A stretch of 64,000 bases of DNA from Clostridiales bacterium (GCA_021205455.1 JAJPXL010000045.1:1-64000); one strand, 5' to 3'. Positions 26,816 to 34,065 are shown, counted from the stretch's first letter. A program made the numbers and translations. Notes: generated by a model from the sequence alone, not told the origin.

Positions 26816-27553
26816 ATGGGTATTTCAGTTGTGATCACATCGGGAAAAGGTGGAACGGGAAAGACGACTGTGACCTGTGGCATTGCCTCCGCATTGGCAG
26901 AGCTGGGGAAGCGCGTCCTGTGTGTGGACGTGGACATTGGCCTCAGGAACCTGGACGTGACCTTGGGGCTGGCTGACCGCGCTCTGATGGATTTCAGCGA
27001 CGTTATCGCCGGACGCTGCCCGCTGGAGGCGGCGGTGTGTGAGCATCCCACCCTGAAGGGGCTGTATCTGCTGAACGCGCCGGTGACGCTGCCCGCCGCC
27101 CGGGTGACGGAGCAGGGGATGCGGGACCTGATCGACAACGCCCGGCTCTGGTTTGACTATGTGCTGATCGATTGCCCTGCCGGCATCGGCTCCGGCTTCC
27201 GGCTGGCGGTCTGCGCCGCCGACCAGGCCATTGTGGTGACGACCACAGAGCCCACCTCCCTCCGGGACGCCCAGATGACGGTGGCCCAGCTGCGGGGGTA
27301 TGAGATCCCCATCCACCTGGCGGTGAATCGGGTGAACAAGCGGCTGATGCGCAGGCTGCGCACCAGCATTGACGATGCCATGGATACGGCGGGGCTGCCG
27401 CTGATCGGGGTCATCCCGGAGGATGACCGGGTGATTGAGCTGTGCGCCAGGGGCGAGCTGGTGATTCTCCACAGCCGCAGCGGCGCAGCCAGAGCCTATC
27501 GCAACATAGCAAGCCGCCTCAACGGGCGGCGTACCCCGCTGATGCGGATATGA
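26816..27553 (+). CDS. minD: MinD-like ATPase lacking the C-terminal membrane-targeting helix
   Basis: The 245-residue protein has the deviant Walker A KGGTGKTT with the signature lysine, VDVDIGLRNLDVTLGL switch I text and the IDCPAGIGSGF motif, all diagnostic of MinD. It lacks the amphipathic tail (usually a GFFAKLKRLF-type helix) that binds MinD to the membrane; it ends right after the last globular segment at TPLMRI. No minC or minE is next to it. The start follows ACAGGAG. It is followed 54 bp later by an MGS-like gene. Function in septum placement is therefore uncertain and the symbol is by homology. Confidence 0.8.
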   Translation: MGISVVITSGKGGTGKTTVTCGIASALAELGKRVLCVDVDIGLRNLDVTLGLADRALMDFSDVIAGRCPLEAAVCEHPTLKGLYLLNAPVTLPAARVTEQGMRDLIDNARLWFDYVLIDCPAGIGSGFRLAVCAADQAIVVTTTEPTSLRDAQMTVAQLRGYEIPIHLAVNRVNKRLMRRLRTSIDDAMDTAGLPLIGVIPEDDRVIELCARGELVILHSRSGAARAYRNIASRLNGRRTPLMRI

Positions 27554-27607
27554 CGGAACAGTTGAAGCGTCCTCCCTCACCGGGCCGGAAGAAAGGAGCC
27601 TATCCCA

Positions 27608-28024
27608 ATGAATATTGCCCTCATTTCAGATGAAAATAAGCAGGAGCTGATGGTGCAGTTCTGCATCGCCTACTGCGGCATCCTTGCCAAGCACACCATC
27701 TGCGCCACCAGCACCACCGGACGTATGGTGGCGGAAGCCACCGGTTTGAAGGTGCAGCGGTTCCTCTCCCATGACCAGGGGGGCTGCCAGCAGATCGGGG
27801 CCCGCATCGCCTATAACGAGCTGGATATGATCTTTTTCTTCACCGGGCCGGATAATGACGACTACCTGGATGATTTGAAATATATTTGCCACCTGTGCGA
27901 CATCAACAATGTGCCTGTCGCCACCAACATCTGCACCGCCGAAATGCTGATTCAGGGTCTGAACCGGGGCGATTTGGACTGGCGGGAGATGATGTACCCC
28001 AGGACGAAGAACGTGCTGGCCTGA
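27608..28024 (+). CDS. Methylglyoxal-synthase-like protein with degenerate active site
   Basis: This 138-residue protein aligns end to end with MgsA: MNIALISDENK, a TSTTGRMVAEATGL phosphate-binding segment, GGCQQIGARIAYNELDMIFFF and ATNICTAEMLIQGL. Against the known enzymes, the catalytic Asp of GGDQQ is Cys60, the His of the N-terminal AHD motif is Asp8, and the DPxxxxPHDPD segment reads GPDNDDYLDD. Methylglyoxal synthesis from dihydroxyacetone phosphate is therefore doubtful. The fold could still bind phosphate or a ligand as in other MGS-like regulatory domains. It is preceded by GAAAGGAG and shares a transcript direction with the MinD-like gene. Confidence 0.75.
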   Translation: MNIALISDENKQELMVQFCIAYCGILAKHTICATSTTGRMVAEATGLKVQRFLSHDQGGCQQIGARIAYNELDMIFFFTGPDNDDYLDDLKYICHLCDINNVPVATNICTAEMLIQGLNRGDLDWREMMYPRTKNVLA

Positions 28025-28039
28025 TGACCGACAAAAGAA

Positions 28040-28071
28040 AAGCCTCAGCTTGCCAAGGCAAGCTGAGGCTT
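28040..28071 (-). terminator. Terminator of the YdjM-like gene
   Basis: AAGCCTCAGCTTGCC and its complement form a 15-bp perfect stem. On the minus strand it is followed by TTTTCTTTTG, so it serves mainly the minus-strand gene, between convergent genes. Confidence 0.7.
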
Positions 28072-28108
28072 GAATACTGTCAGGGAAACCGGGGCGGGCG
28101 ACGGCGCG

Positions 28109-28705
28109 CTATAGCAGACACGCCACAATGCCGATGACCAGCAGCAGGCTGCCCGCAGCGCACAGCGCCCAGTCCGCCGCCCCGTCGGCGGCGCACAGCC
28201 CCAGCGACCAGCTCCACCGCGAGGGGTACAGCAGCCGCACCCCCTTCCGGTTGAGCAGGTCCAGGAGGATGTGGGAGGCCATGGCCACGAAGAAGGCGGC
28301 CGCCAGCGGCTCCGCCCCCCGCCAGACGCAGAACGTCAGCAGGGCCAGCCCGGCCAGGGAGTGCATGAAGGAGCGGTGGGGCTGGGTGGCCCCAAAGACG
28401 CACAGCCCCAGAAACAGCACCGCCCAGGCCGCCATCTCCTGCGCCCCGGCGTACCGCAGCAGGAATCGCTCAATGCGCAGCTGGAAAACAGTGTTCAGCG
28501 CCCAGCCCAGCAGCATGGCGGCCCCGACGGTGGAGACGATGCGCACCAGCTCCCTGTGGGAGGTGGAGGTGGTCACGTCCACATCGGGGATGACGCTACC
28601 CACCGCCGCCGCGCCCAGGCACAGCACCAGGGTGCGCGGAGCGTCTGGGTGGAGCAGGCAGAGGGCCAGCGCCTCCCCGCAGACGAGATGAGTTTTTCCG
28701 GTCAT
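28109..28705 (-). CDS. YdjM-family membrane-bound metal-dependent hydrolase
   Basis: The 198-residue protein begins MTGKTHLVCGEALAL with the conserved His of the family, has IPDVDVTTSTSHRELVR, THR-type PHRSFMHSLAG and SHILLDLLNRKGVRLLYP motifs, and about five hydrophobic segments. These His/Asp motifs match the LexA-binding inner-membrane hydrolase YdjM family (DUF457). Its substrate is unknown. No clear ribosome binding site difference from neighbours was noted. It is convergent with the MGS-like gene. Confidence 0.85.
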   Translation of the reverse strand: MTGKTHLVCGEALALCLLHPDAPRTLVLCLGAAAVGSVIPDVDVTTSTSHRELVRIVSTVGAAMLLGWALNTVFQLRIERFLLRYAGAQEMAAWAVLFLGLCVFGATQPHRSFMHSLAGLALLTFCVWRGAEPLAAAFFVAMASHILLDLLNRKGVRLLYPSRWSWSLGLCAADGAADWALCAAGSLLLVIGIVACLL

Positions 28706-28819
28706 TATGGCGGCCTCCAGGATACAAATACCCCCTTTTCCTGCGGATTCAAACGAATTCGACTAAAATAAGTGGGGAACGTTCAGAAGAGTGGAAAAAT
28801 GTGGTTTTCCGCAAAATAG

Positions 28820-28848
28820 TTGCAACGCCGGGAAAAATGCTATATAAT
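28820..28848 (+). promoter_or_regulatory. Promoter of rpe
   Basis: TTGCAA and a consensus TATAAT are separated by 17 bp, with a leader of about 60 nt to the rpe start. Confidence 0.75.
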
Positions 28849-28917
28849 GGGGCAGGTCGCCGCAGGCAGAACGCTGCTGCCTGGAAGCGAACGGAGACGA
28901 AAGGATGTAGAAAGAGT

Positions 28918-29568
28918 ATGAAACTGAGCCCTTCCATACTTGCCGCCGACTTTGCCGCCCTGGGCGCGTGCTGCCGCACCGTGCTGGACGCAGGCGCGGA
29001 TATGATACACTTTGACGTGATGGACGGTCACTTTGTGGACAATCTGAGCTTCGGCCTGCCGGTGCTGCAGAGCCTGGACAAGGCCCTGCCCGACGCGGTG
29101 TTCGACGTTCATCTTATGATAACCAACCCGCGGCGTTATGTCAAGGCCTTCGCGGAGGCCGGAGCAGATTGGATCACCTTCCATGTGGAGGCGGAGGACA
29201 GCATCCCGGACACCATCCGGGCCATCCGGGCGGCGGGCTGCAAGGTGGGGCTGTCCTGCTCCCCGGGCACGCCGGTGGAGGTTATGCTGCCCTGGCTGAG
29301 CCAGATCGACCTGGCCCTGGTCATGGGGGTGCAGCCCGGCCAGGGGCAGCAGACCTTCCTGCCGGGGACTGAGCAGAAAATTGCCGCCATCCGGGCGGAG
29401 CGGGACCGCCTGGGTCTGGCGCTGGAGATCAGCGTGGACGGCGGCGTGAACCTGGACACCACCGGCCCTCTGTGCAAGGCCGCCGGAGCGGACATCCTGG
29501 TGGCCGGCTCCGCCGTGTTCAACGCGCCGGACGTGGCGGCGGCGGTGCGGGCCTTTCAGGCGCTGTGA
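28918..29568 (+). CDS. rpe: Ribulose-phosphate 3-epimerase
   Basis: This 216-residue TIM-barrel enzyme interconverts ribulose 5-phosphate and xylulose 5-phosphate. It shows the N-terminal LSPSILAADFA motif, FDVMDGHFVDNLSFG metal-binding segment, FDVHLMI and the late SVDGGVNLDT and LVAGSAVF phosphate-binding loops. The usual MGVxPGFGGQ loop reads MGVQPGQGQQTF, a mild change. The start follows AAAGGATGTAGAAAGAG. It is 9 bp from the HAD gene downstream. Confidence 0.95.
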   Translation: MKLSPSILAADFAALGACCRTVLDAGADMIHFDVMDGHFVDNLSFGLPVLQSLDKALPDAVFDVHLMITNPRRYVKAFAEAGADWITFHVEAEDSIPDTIRAIRAAGCKVGLSCSPGTPVEVMLPWLSQIDLALVMGVQPGQGQQTFLPGTEQKIAAIRAERDRLGLALEISVDGGVNLDTTGPLCKAAGADILVAGSAVFNAPDVAAAVRAFQAL

Positions 29569-29577
29569 GGTGGCGCG

Positions 29578-30270
29578 ATGATACACACCGTACTGTTTGA
29601 CATTGACGATACCCTGTACAGCTACACCAGGGCGGACGCGGTGGCCTTCCCGGCCCTGGCCGCCTATGCCCGGGAGCGGTTTGGCGTCTCCTATGACCGC
29701 TTCTATGACCTGTACTGGGCGGCCTATCGGGAGCAGATTCGCCGGGTGGGCCATGAGTGCGGGGCCACCCACAGCCGCGTGTTGCGGTGCCAGATCATGC
29801 TGGAGTGGCTGGATCAGCCCCTGACCTATGCCCGTGAAATGGAAGGGCTGTATTGGAACACCCTGCTGGATGCCATGGAGCCGACCCCCGGCATGGAGGA
29901 CTGCCTGAAAACGTTGAAAGCCCAGGGCGTTCGCCTGGGCATCGGCACGGACCTGACCGCCGGCTGGCAGCTGGCCAAGCTGGAGCGGCTGGGGTTCCTG
30001 CCCTACTTCGATTTCATGGTGTGCAGCGAGGAGGCCGGCGCGGACAAGCCCGCCCCCCGGTTCTTTGCCCTGTGCCTGGAAAAGGCGGGGTGCGCGCCGG
30101 AGGAATGCCTCTTTGTGGGGGACAACCTGCGCCGGGACGTGCAGGGCGCCGACCGGGCGGGGATGCACGGAATATGGTTCCAGCCAGACGACGGGAAGGC
30201 AGCCGGTGTGGACGGGATACTCCGCATCCGGTCCATGGCCGAGCTGCCCGCCCTCGCGGAAACCCTTTGA
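29578..30270 (+). CDS. HAD-superfamily hydrolase
   Basis: The 230-residue cytosolic protein has HAD motif I FDIDDTLY near residue 7, a helical cap, motif II LGIGTDLT, the motif III lysine in DKPAPRFF and motif IV VGDNLRRDV. This is the layout of subfamily I phosphatases such as pyrimidine 5'-nucleotidase or phosphoglycolate phosphatase-like enzymes. The substrate is not predictable. It follows GAGGTGG and is translated with rpe, which hints at a housekeeping phosphate-metabolite role. Confidence 0.85.
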   Translation: MIHTVLFDIDDTLYSYTRADAVAFPALAAYARERFGVSYDRFYDLYWAAYREQIRRVGHECGATHSRVLRCQIMLEWLDQPLTYAREMEGLYWNTLLDAMEPTPGMEDCLKTLKAQGVRLGIGTDLTAGWQLAKLERLGFLPYFDFMVCSEEAGADKPAPRFFALCLEKAGCAPEECLFVGDNLRRDVQGADRAGMHGIWFQPDDGKAAGVDGILRIRSMAELPALAETL

Positions 30271-30273
30271 TGC

Positions 30274-30294
30274 GGGGCGGTTTCCCCGCCCTTT
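30274..30294 (+). terminator. Weak hairpin after the HAD gene
   Basis: GGGCGG and CCGCCC form a short stem followed by TTTG, directly past the stop codon. Confidence 0.4.
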
Positions 30295-30459
30295 GCCTGA
30301 CGCAGCCGAAGGGAATGGAATAAAAAGTTGTGAAAACACGTTGTTATCAGCGGATACAGCCACTCTTTTTAAAAAATGGAAAGGGTAGCCATTCGTTGTT
30401 TTGCCAGAAAGCTGTCGCATTTGTTTTTTCTTTTTGTGAAAAAATTTCCCGTGCATTTC

Positions 30460-30488
30460 TTGCAAAAACGGTCGGATTGTGTTATGAT
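30460..30488 (+). promoter_or_regulatory. Promoter of a candidate small RNA
   Basis: TTGCAA and TATGAT are separated by 17 bp in an AT-rich stretch with no gene downstream on this strand before a terminator. Confidence 0.6.
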
Positions 30489-30494
30489 AATTGC

Positions 30495-30602
30495 GCTGAG
30501 GGTGAAACGGCTGTGCGGGTTCTGCAATCGCATTACCAGAAACACAGAAGGACATCTTCTTTTTTGAAAACGCCTGAGTGATGCATTCGGGCGTTTTCTT
30601 TT
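30495..30602 (+). ncRNA. Candidate small RNA of about 105 nt
   Basis: A good promoter ends at 30488 and a strong terminator hairpin ends at 30602, with no supported gene between. An internal AGAAG/CTTCT mini-hairpin precedes a T6 run. The only short frame (ATG at 30484) overlaps the promoter -10 and lacks a ribosome binding site. The family is not recognised. This fills the 356-bp gap between the HAD gene and the minus-strand small protein. Confidence 0.45.
30566..30602 (+). terminator. Terminator of the candidate small RNA
   Basis: GAAAACGCCTGA pairs with TCGGGCGTTTTC over 12 bp (one G-U), extendable by two pairs, and is followed by TTTTA. Confidence 0.7.
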
Positions 30603-30626
30603 ATGTTCTGTTTGCTGCAGCGCCTC

Positions 30627-30923
30627 CTACAGAATCATGACGGCGGTGACCACCGCTGCCAGAATCATGGCGGCGGAGGCTGCTAGGTCCAGGCTGTCCC
30701 GCAGCCGGGCGATGGTGTGCCACCTGCCCGCGGGAGCGGCGTGCTCCTGAGAGGCGGGGGCTTCCGGCTCCTCCGGCTCCGCCAGCAGAGCCTGCTGGGC
30801 GGCCAGCTTTTCCTTATATTCCTCAAAATCAATGACGTTATCTTCGTGGCGGATGAAACTCCGGGTGGTAAAATAAATGGTTTCCGTGGCAGATCCTCCA
30901 ATCTGGTTCCAACGCAAGAACAT
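30627..30923 (-). CDS. Small tail-anchored membrane protein with SOS-like operators
   Basis: The 98-residue protein has an N-terminal soluble part (MFLRWNQIGG start), a charged Glu/Ala/Pro-rich middle (FEEYKEKLAAQQALLAEPEEPEAP type) and one hydrophobic segment at the extreme C-terminus (about 78-98), so it looks tail-anchored. ATG at 30923 follows AGGA with 9-bp spacing and a TTGCGC-17-TATTAT promoter. Two near-consensus Gram-positive LexA boxes overlap the promoter and the start codon. No homologous family was recognised. Size, membrane segment and SOS-like control recall cell-division inhibitors such as YneA or SosA, but there is no sequence similarity that proves it. Confidence 0.55.
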   Translation of the reverse strand: MFLRWNQIGGSATETIYFTTRSFIRHEDNVIDFEEYKEKLAAQQALLAEPEEPEAPASQEHAAPAGRWHTIARLRDSLDLAASAAMILAAVVTAVMIL

Positions 30924-30973
30924 TTGTTCTATTTCCTGGTTCCTATAATAGCACATATGTTCGATTTGCGCAA
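30917..30973 (-). promoter_or_regulatory. Promoter with two LexA/SOS-box-like operators
   Basis: On the minus strand TTGCGC (30968-30973) and TATTAT (30945-30950) are 17 bp apart. The spacer contains CGAACATATGTGC (minus strand), and AGAACAAATGTTCT lies at 30917-30930 over the start codon. Both match 12 of 14 positions of the Bacillus consensus CGAACRNRYGTTYG. Their centres are 33 bp apart, about three helical turns. Confidence 0.6.
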
Positions 30974-31009
30974 GAGGTTTTTTCCGATTTTTCGACAAAA
31001 TTTTCCGGC

Positions 31010-31132
31010 TCAGGCGGCATCCTCCTCCAGTTCCGCCAGCGCCTCGCCGAGATTGTCGGCGGAGAACAGGAACGCTCCAAACTGATCGTACACTTCCACA
31101 TGGCCTCTGACATAACAGATTCTTACTTGCAT
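31010..31132 (-). CDS. Hypothetical 40-residue protein
   Basis: The frame reads MQVRICYVRGHVEVYDQFGA and ends in an acidic ALAELEEDAA helix. It is absent from the ORF track because it is short. Support comes from a strong AAGGAGG site with 8-bp spacing, sensible composition, and position directly upstream of the SOS-like small protein on the same strand. The beta-strand then helix pattern suggests a small folded domain. No function is recognised. Confidence 0.6.
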   Translation of the reverse strand: MQVRICYVRGHVEVYDQFGAFLFSADNLGEALAELEEDAA

Positions 31133-31318
31133 GGCGGTTAGCCTCCTTTTGTTTGATGAAACCAGTATAGCATGGAAGGTGTCCAATAATCTGGACAGCG
31201 TTGCCGTTGGGAGAAGTTTTTCAGGGGGGTTCCTGAGATGAGGCCCTTTGGAGGGAATAGGGGCGGCCCTCGTTCCAAATCGTTTACGCTTTGTTTCCCC
31301 TTTGTTCCCGCATTGTTC

Positions 31319-31348
31319 TTGCTTTTTCCGGTGCGGAGGGGGTATAAT
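31319..31348 (+). promoter_or_regulatory. Promoter of the VanZ-like gene
   Basis: TTGCTT and a consensus TATAAT are 18 bp apart, about 32 bp upstream of the start codon. Confidence 0.65.
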
Positions 31349-31380
31349 GGCCCAAACACCCTTCCAGGAGAGTTATTAGA

Positions 31381-31872
31381 ATGAAACGAACTGCCTTCCG
31401 CGTGATACATATGATATTCCGCGTCCTCTTTACCTTCTTCGTCCTGTGGGCCATCCTCTTTATCTTCCAGAACAGCCTGGAGTCAGGGGCCCTGTCCTCC
31501 AGCCGCAGCGCGGAGTTCACCGCCATGCTGAACGCCGTCCTGGGCAGGCTGGGTATTTCCGCCCTGTCTGAGGCAATGGTGCGGAAGCTGGCCCATTATG
31601 CGGAGTTCGCCCTGCTGGGCTTCCTGCTGATGCTGTGTGTGCGGGTCTACACCCCCCGCTATGTGCGCTACAGCTGCTGGCCGCTGCTGATTGGTATGTG
31701 CGTGGCCAACCTGGACGAGACGATTCAGATTTATGTGGATGGGCGCAACAGCAGCGTCATTGACGTGTGGATCGACTTCAGCGGGGTTTGCGGCGGACTG
31801 CTGGCCGGATTCCTGGTGTGTATCCTGCTGAGCCTGATTCTGTCCACCTTCGGGCTCAGACGCAAGCGATAA
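31381..31872 (+). CDS. VanZ-family membrane protein
   Basis: This 163-residue protein has four hydrophobic helices and the family motifs: VRKLAHYAEFALLG in the middle and DETIQIYVDGRNSSVIDVWIDFSG near the C-terminus. VanZ-like proteins confer low-level teicoplanin resistance in some hosts, but most genomic members have unknown roles, and no van cluster is present here. It has its own promoter and a strong shared terminator. It is preceded by a weak GAGAG site. Confidence 0.88.
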   Translation: MKRTAFRVIHMIFRVLFTFFVLWAILFIFQNSLESGALSSSRSAEFTAMLNAVLGRLGISALSEAMVRKLAHYAEFALLGFLLMLCVRVYTPRYVRYSCWPLLIGMCVANLDETIQIYVDGRNSSVIDVWIDFSGVCGGLLAGFLVCILLSLILSTFGLRRKR

Positions 31873-31889
31873 CGGCTCCTCAAAACAAA

Positions 31890-31930
31890 ACACCGCCCTC
31901 TGTCAAGGACAGAGGGCGGTGTGCGTTTTT
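31890..31930. terminator. Bidirectional terminator
   Basis: ACACCGCCCTCTGTC and GACAGAGGGCGGTGT form a perfect 15-bp stem. GCGTTTTT follows on the plus strand and GTTTTGTTTTG on the minus strand, so it can end both the VanZ-like gene and the convergent symporter gene. Confidence 0.85.
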
Positions 31931-31951
31931 GTTCTTTTGTAAGGGGGCGTT

Positions 31952-33457
31952 TTACTCTGCGCCCTGCTTCACCGCTTCGGCGGCCTCCTCCTGGATGTCC
32001 TCCCAGTTGGAGAGCATGGGTTCCACGTCCTCCTTGCCCCTGATCTTCCGGTCCACATAGTTCTTCGTCAGCTTGTACACCAGGGGGGAGAGGGCCAGCA
32101 CGCCGATCAGGTTGGGGATCATCATCATGCCGTTCAGGGTGTCCGCAATATCCCAGGCCAGGTTGTCGCTCATGACGGCGCCGCCGAAGATGGCCACCAC
32201 GAACACCACCCGGTACACGATGGTGTACTTCTCGCCAAAGAGGAACTCGCAGGCCTTGGTGCCGTAATGGCTCCAGCCCAGCACGGTGGAGAAGGCGAAC
32301 AGCATAATGGCGATGGCCACGAAGGCCGCGCCGATCTGCCCAAAGTGCATGGAGAAGACGGTGCCCACCATATTGGCCTTGGTCAGCTCCACGCCCTCGT
32401 ACTCGGTCAGGACCACGCCGGTGTCCAGGTCCACCAGGCCGGAGGACAGGATGGAGAAGGCGGTGAGGGTGCAGACCACGATGGTGTCCGCAAAGACCTC
32501 AAAGATGCCCCACATACCCTGGCGCACAGGCTCCCGCACGTTGGAGTTGGAGTGTACCATGACGGAGGAGCCGAGGCCCGCCTCGTTGGAGAAGACGCCC
32601 CGCTTCATGCCCTGCTCGATGGCCAGGCGGATGCCGGAGCCAACGATGCCGCCGCCGACAGCCTTCATGGCGAAGGCACCCTTGAAGATGGCGGTGAACA
32701 CCGCGCCGAACTGGCTGATGTTGGTGCAGAAAATCACGACGGAGCCCAGGATGTACAGCACCACCATGAAGGGGACGATTTTCTCCGTCACCGAGGCGAT
32801 GCGCTTCAGGCCGCCCACAATGACCAGCCCCGCCAGCACCAGCACCACCACGCCGGTGACGGCAGTGGGGACGCCGAAGGCGGACTGCATATTGCCGGAG
32901 ATGGAGTTCACCTGGGTCATGTTGCCGATGCCGAAGGAGGCCAGGAAGCAGAATATGGAGAACAGCACCGCCAGCACGGAGCCCAGACCCTTGCAGTGCT
33001 TCTTGGCGCCCAGGCCGTCCCGCAGGTAGTACATGGCGCCGCCGGACCACTCGCCGTTCTGGTTCTTCCGGCGGTAGTAGATGCCCAGCACGTTTTCGGA
33101 GTAGTTGGTCATCATGCCGAAGAAGGCGATGATCCACATCCAGAACACGGCCCCGGGGCCGCCTACGATGATGGCCCCCGCCACGCCCACGATGTTGCCG
33201 GTGCCAACGGTGGCCGCCAGGGCGGTACACAGCGACTGGAACTGGGAGATGGACTTGTCCTTGGTGTGGCCTACCACTTCTTTATCCTGGAAGATGGCGC
33301 CGATGGTCATCTTCATCCAGTGGCCGATGTGGGTGATCTGGAAGAACTTCGTCAGGAAGGTCATCAGTATGCCCACTGCGGCCAACAGGATCAGGGCAGG
33401 CCAGCCCCAGACCACGTTGTTGACAGCGCTGTTGATGTTGGTAATCAGTTCAATCAT
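31952..33457 (-). CDS. Amino acid:Na symporter of the AGCS family (glycine/alanine)
   Basis: The 501-residue polytopic membrane protein shows AGCS signatures such as the GTGNIVGVAGAIIVGGPGAVFWMW region near residue 95, NQAGLGSSVMVHS-type SNEAGLGSS and a KALEFLFG-like ACEFLFGEKY near 400. It imports alanine or glycine with sodium. Control by a tandem glycine riboswitch in its leader makes glycine the likely substrate. The start at 33457 follows AGAGAGGATT; the longer frame to 33661 runs through the riboswitch and is rejected. A bidirectional terminator lies beyond the stop. Confidence 0.92.
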   Translation of the reverse strand: MIELITNINSAVNNVVWGWPALILLAAVGILMTFLTKFFQITHIGHWMKMTIGAIFQDKEVVGHTKDKSISQFQSLCTALAATVGTGNIVGVAGAIIVGGPGAVFWMWIIAFFGMMTNYSENVLGIYYRRKNQNGEWSGGAMYYLRDGLGAKKHCKGLGSVLAVLFSIFCFLASFGIGNMTQVNSISGNMQSAFGVPTAVTGVVVLVLAGLVIVGGLKRIASVTEKIVPFMVVLYILGSVVIFCTNISQFGAVFTAIFKGAFAMKAVGGGIVGSGIRLAIEQGMKRGVFSNEAGLGSSVMVHSNSNVREPVRQGMWGIFEVFADTIVVCTLTAFSILSSGLVDLDTGVVLTEYEGVELTKANMVGTVFSMHFGQIGAAFVAIAIMLFAFSTVLGWSHYGTKACEFLFGEKYTIVYRVVFVVAIFGGAVMSDNLAWDIADTLNGMMMIPNLIGVLALSPLVYKLTKNYVDRKIRGKEDVEPMLSNWEDIQEEAAEAVKQGAE

Positions 33458-33517
33458 TGGGAATCCTCTCTTTCCGTTTCTGCATCCTCGCCTCCGCCCG
33501 CCGGGTCGCGGACATTG

Positions 33518-33548
33518 AAAAAGGACAGACCCCCAAAGGTCTGCCCTC
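33518..33548 (-). terminator. Riboswitch-controlled terminator in the symporter leader
   Basis: On the minus strand GGGCAGACC and GGTCTGTCC form a stem followed by TTTTT, between the aptamers and the start codon. This is the expected expression platform of a glycine ON switch, in which ligand binding prevents the terminator. Confidence 0.75.
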
Positions 33549-33612
33549 AAGCGACAAACTGAACCTGGCGCGGAGGGCGACGCCCTCCCCATCCTGACGG
33601 ATGCTGCCGTTT

Positions 33613-33800
33613 CCGCTCTGTCCTTTTGCCTGAGAGATTTGCAAGGGCTTCCGCCCCGCATTGCACCTTCGGCCTCCGCGTCTTGCGCGGACTTCTCCAG
33701 AGTGCCATCCGCTTACAGTCCCGGCCTCCCCCTTGAGGCCCCTGAGAGTGTTACTCCTTCGGCAGGCGGCGGGGCAACGGTATGCCGCCCTGTTTCCTGC
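33613..33800 (-). promoter_or_regulatory. Tandem glycine riboswitch
   Basis: On the minus strand the second aptamer contains the hallmark CTCTCAGGCAAAAGGACAGAG and GCCGAAGGTGCAA. The first aptamer, upstream, has CCGAAGGAGTAACACTCTCAGG and GGGACTGTAAGC. The order, motifs and linker (CTCTGGAGA) match the known two-aptamer cooperative class. It is followed by a terminator and the AGCS symporter gene. Outer boundaries are approximate. Confidence 0.9.
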
Positions 33801-33824
33801 AAGCATCTTCTGGCTATATGGGTC

Positions 33825-33853
33825 ATTATACGCCCGCCACGGTATTTTTTCAA
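33825..33853 (-). promoter_or_regulatory. Promoter of the glycine riboswitch-symporter transcript
   Basis: On the minus strand TTGAAA and a consensus TATAAT are 17 bp apart, just upstream of the first aptamer. With the riboswitch, terminator and the divergent lysA promoter it accounts for the 608-bp gap between the two genes. Confidence 0.75.
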
Positions 33854-34000
33854 CCGTTTTTTCGGCGGAACGGATTTTTTTCTGTTTTCCACAAAGGGAC
33901 GGGGAGAATGGGCGGCCTCTTTTGTCCGTCTGCGTCAAAAATGCAGGAAAGCGCCTCCGAAGTTGCATACGATTTTTTTCGCGAAAGCGTCAGTTTGCTC

Positions 34001-34029
34001 TTGTCAACTGCCGCCAAATCCGATACAAT
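34001..34029 (+). promoter_or_regulatory. Promoter of lysA
   Basis: TTGTCA and TACAAT are separated by 17 bp, 36 bp upstream of the start codon. Confidence 0.75.
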
Positions 34030-34065
34030 AGAAGGCGATTTGAGATAGATAAGGTGTGTGTCACT

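Noticed and set aside
31381-31872. Glycopeptide-resistance (van) cluster
   Set aside because: Only a VanZ-like membrane protein is present; no ligase, dehydrogenase or dipeptidase genes accompany it.
33661-34065. N-terminal extension of lysA from the ORF track
   Set aside because: The extended frame crosses the riboswitch and the divergent promoters; the ATG at 34066 has the ribosome binding site and family N-terminus.
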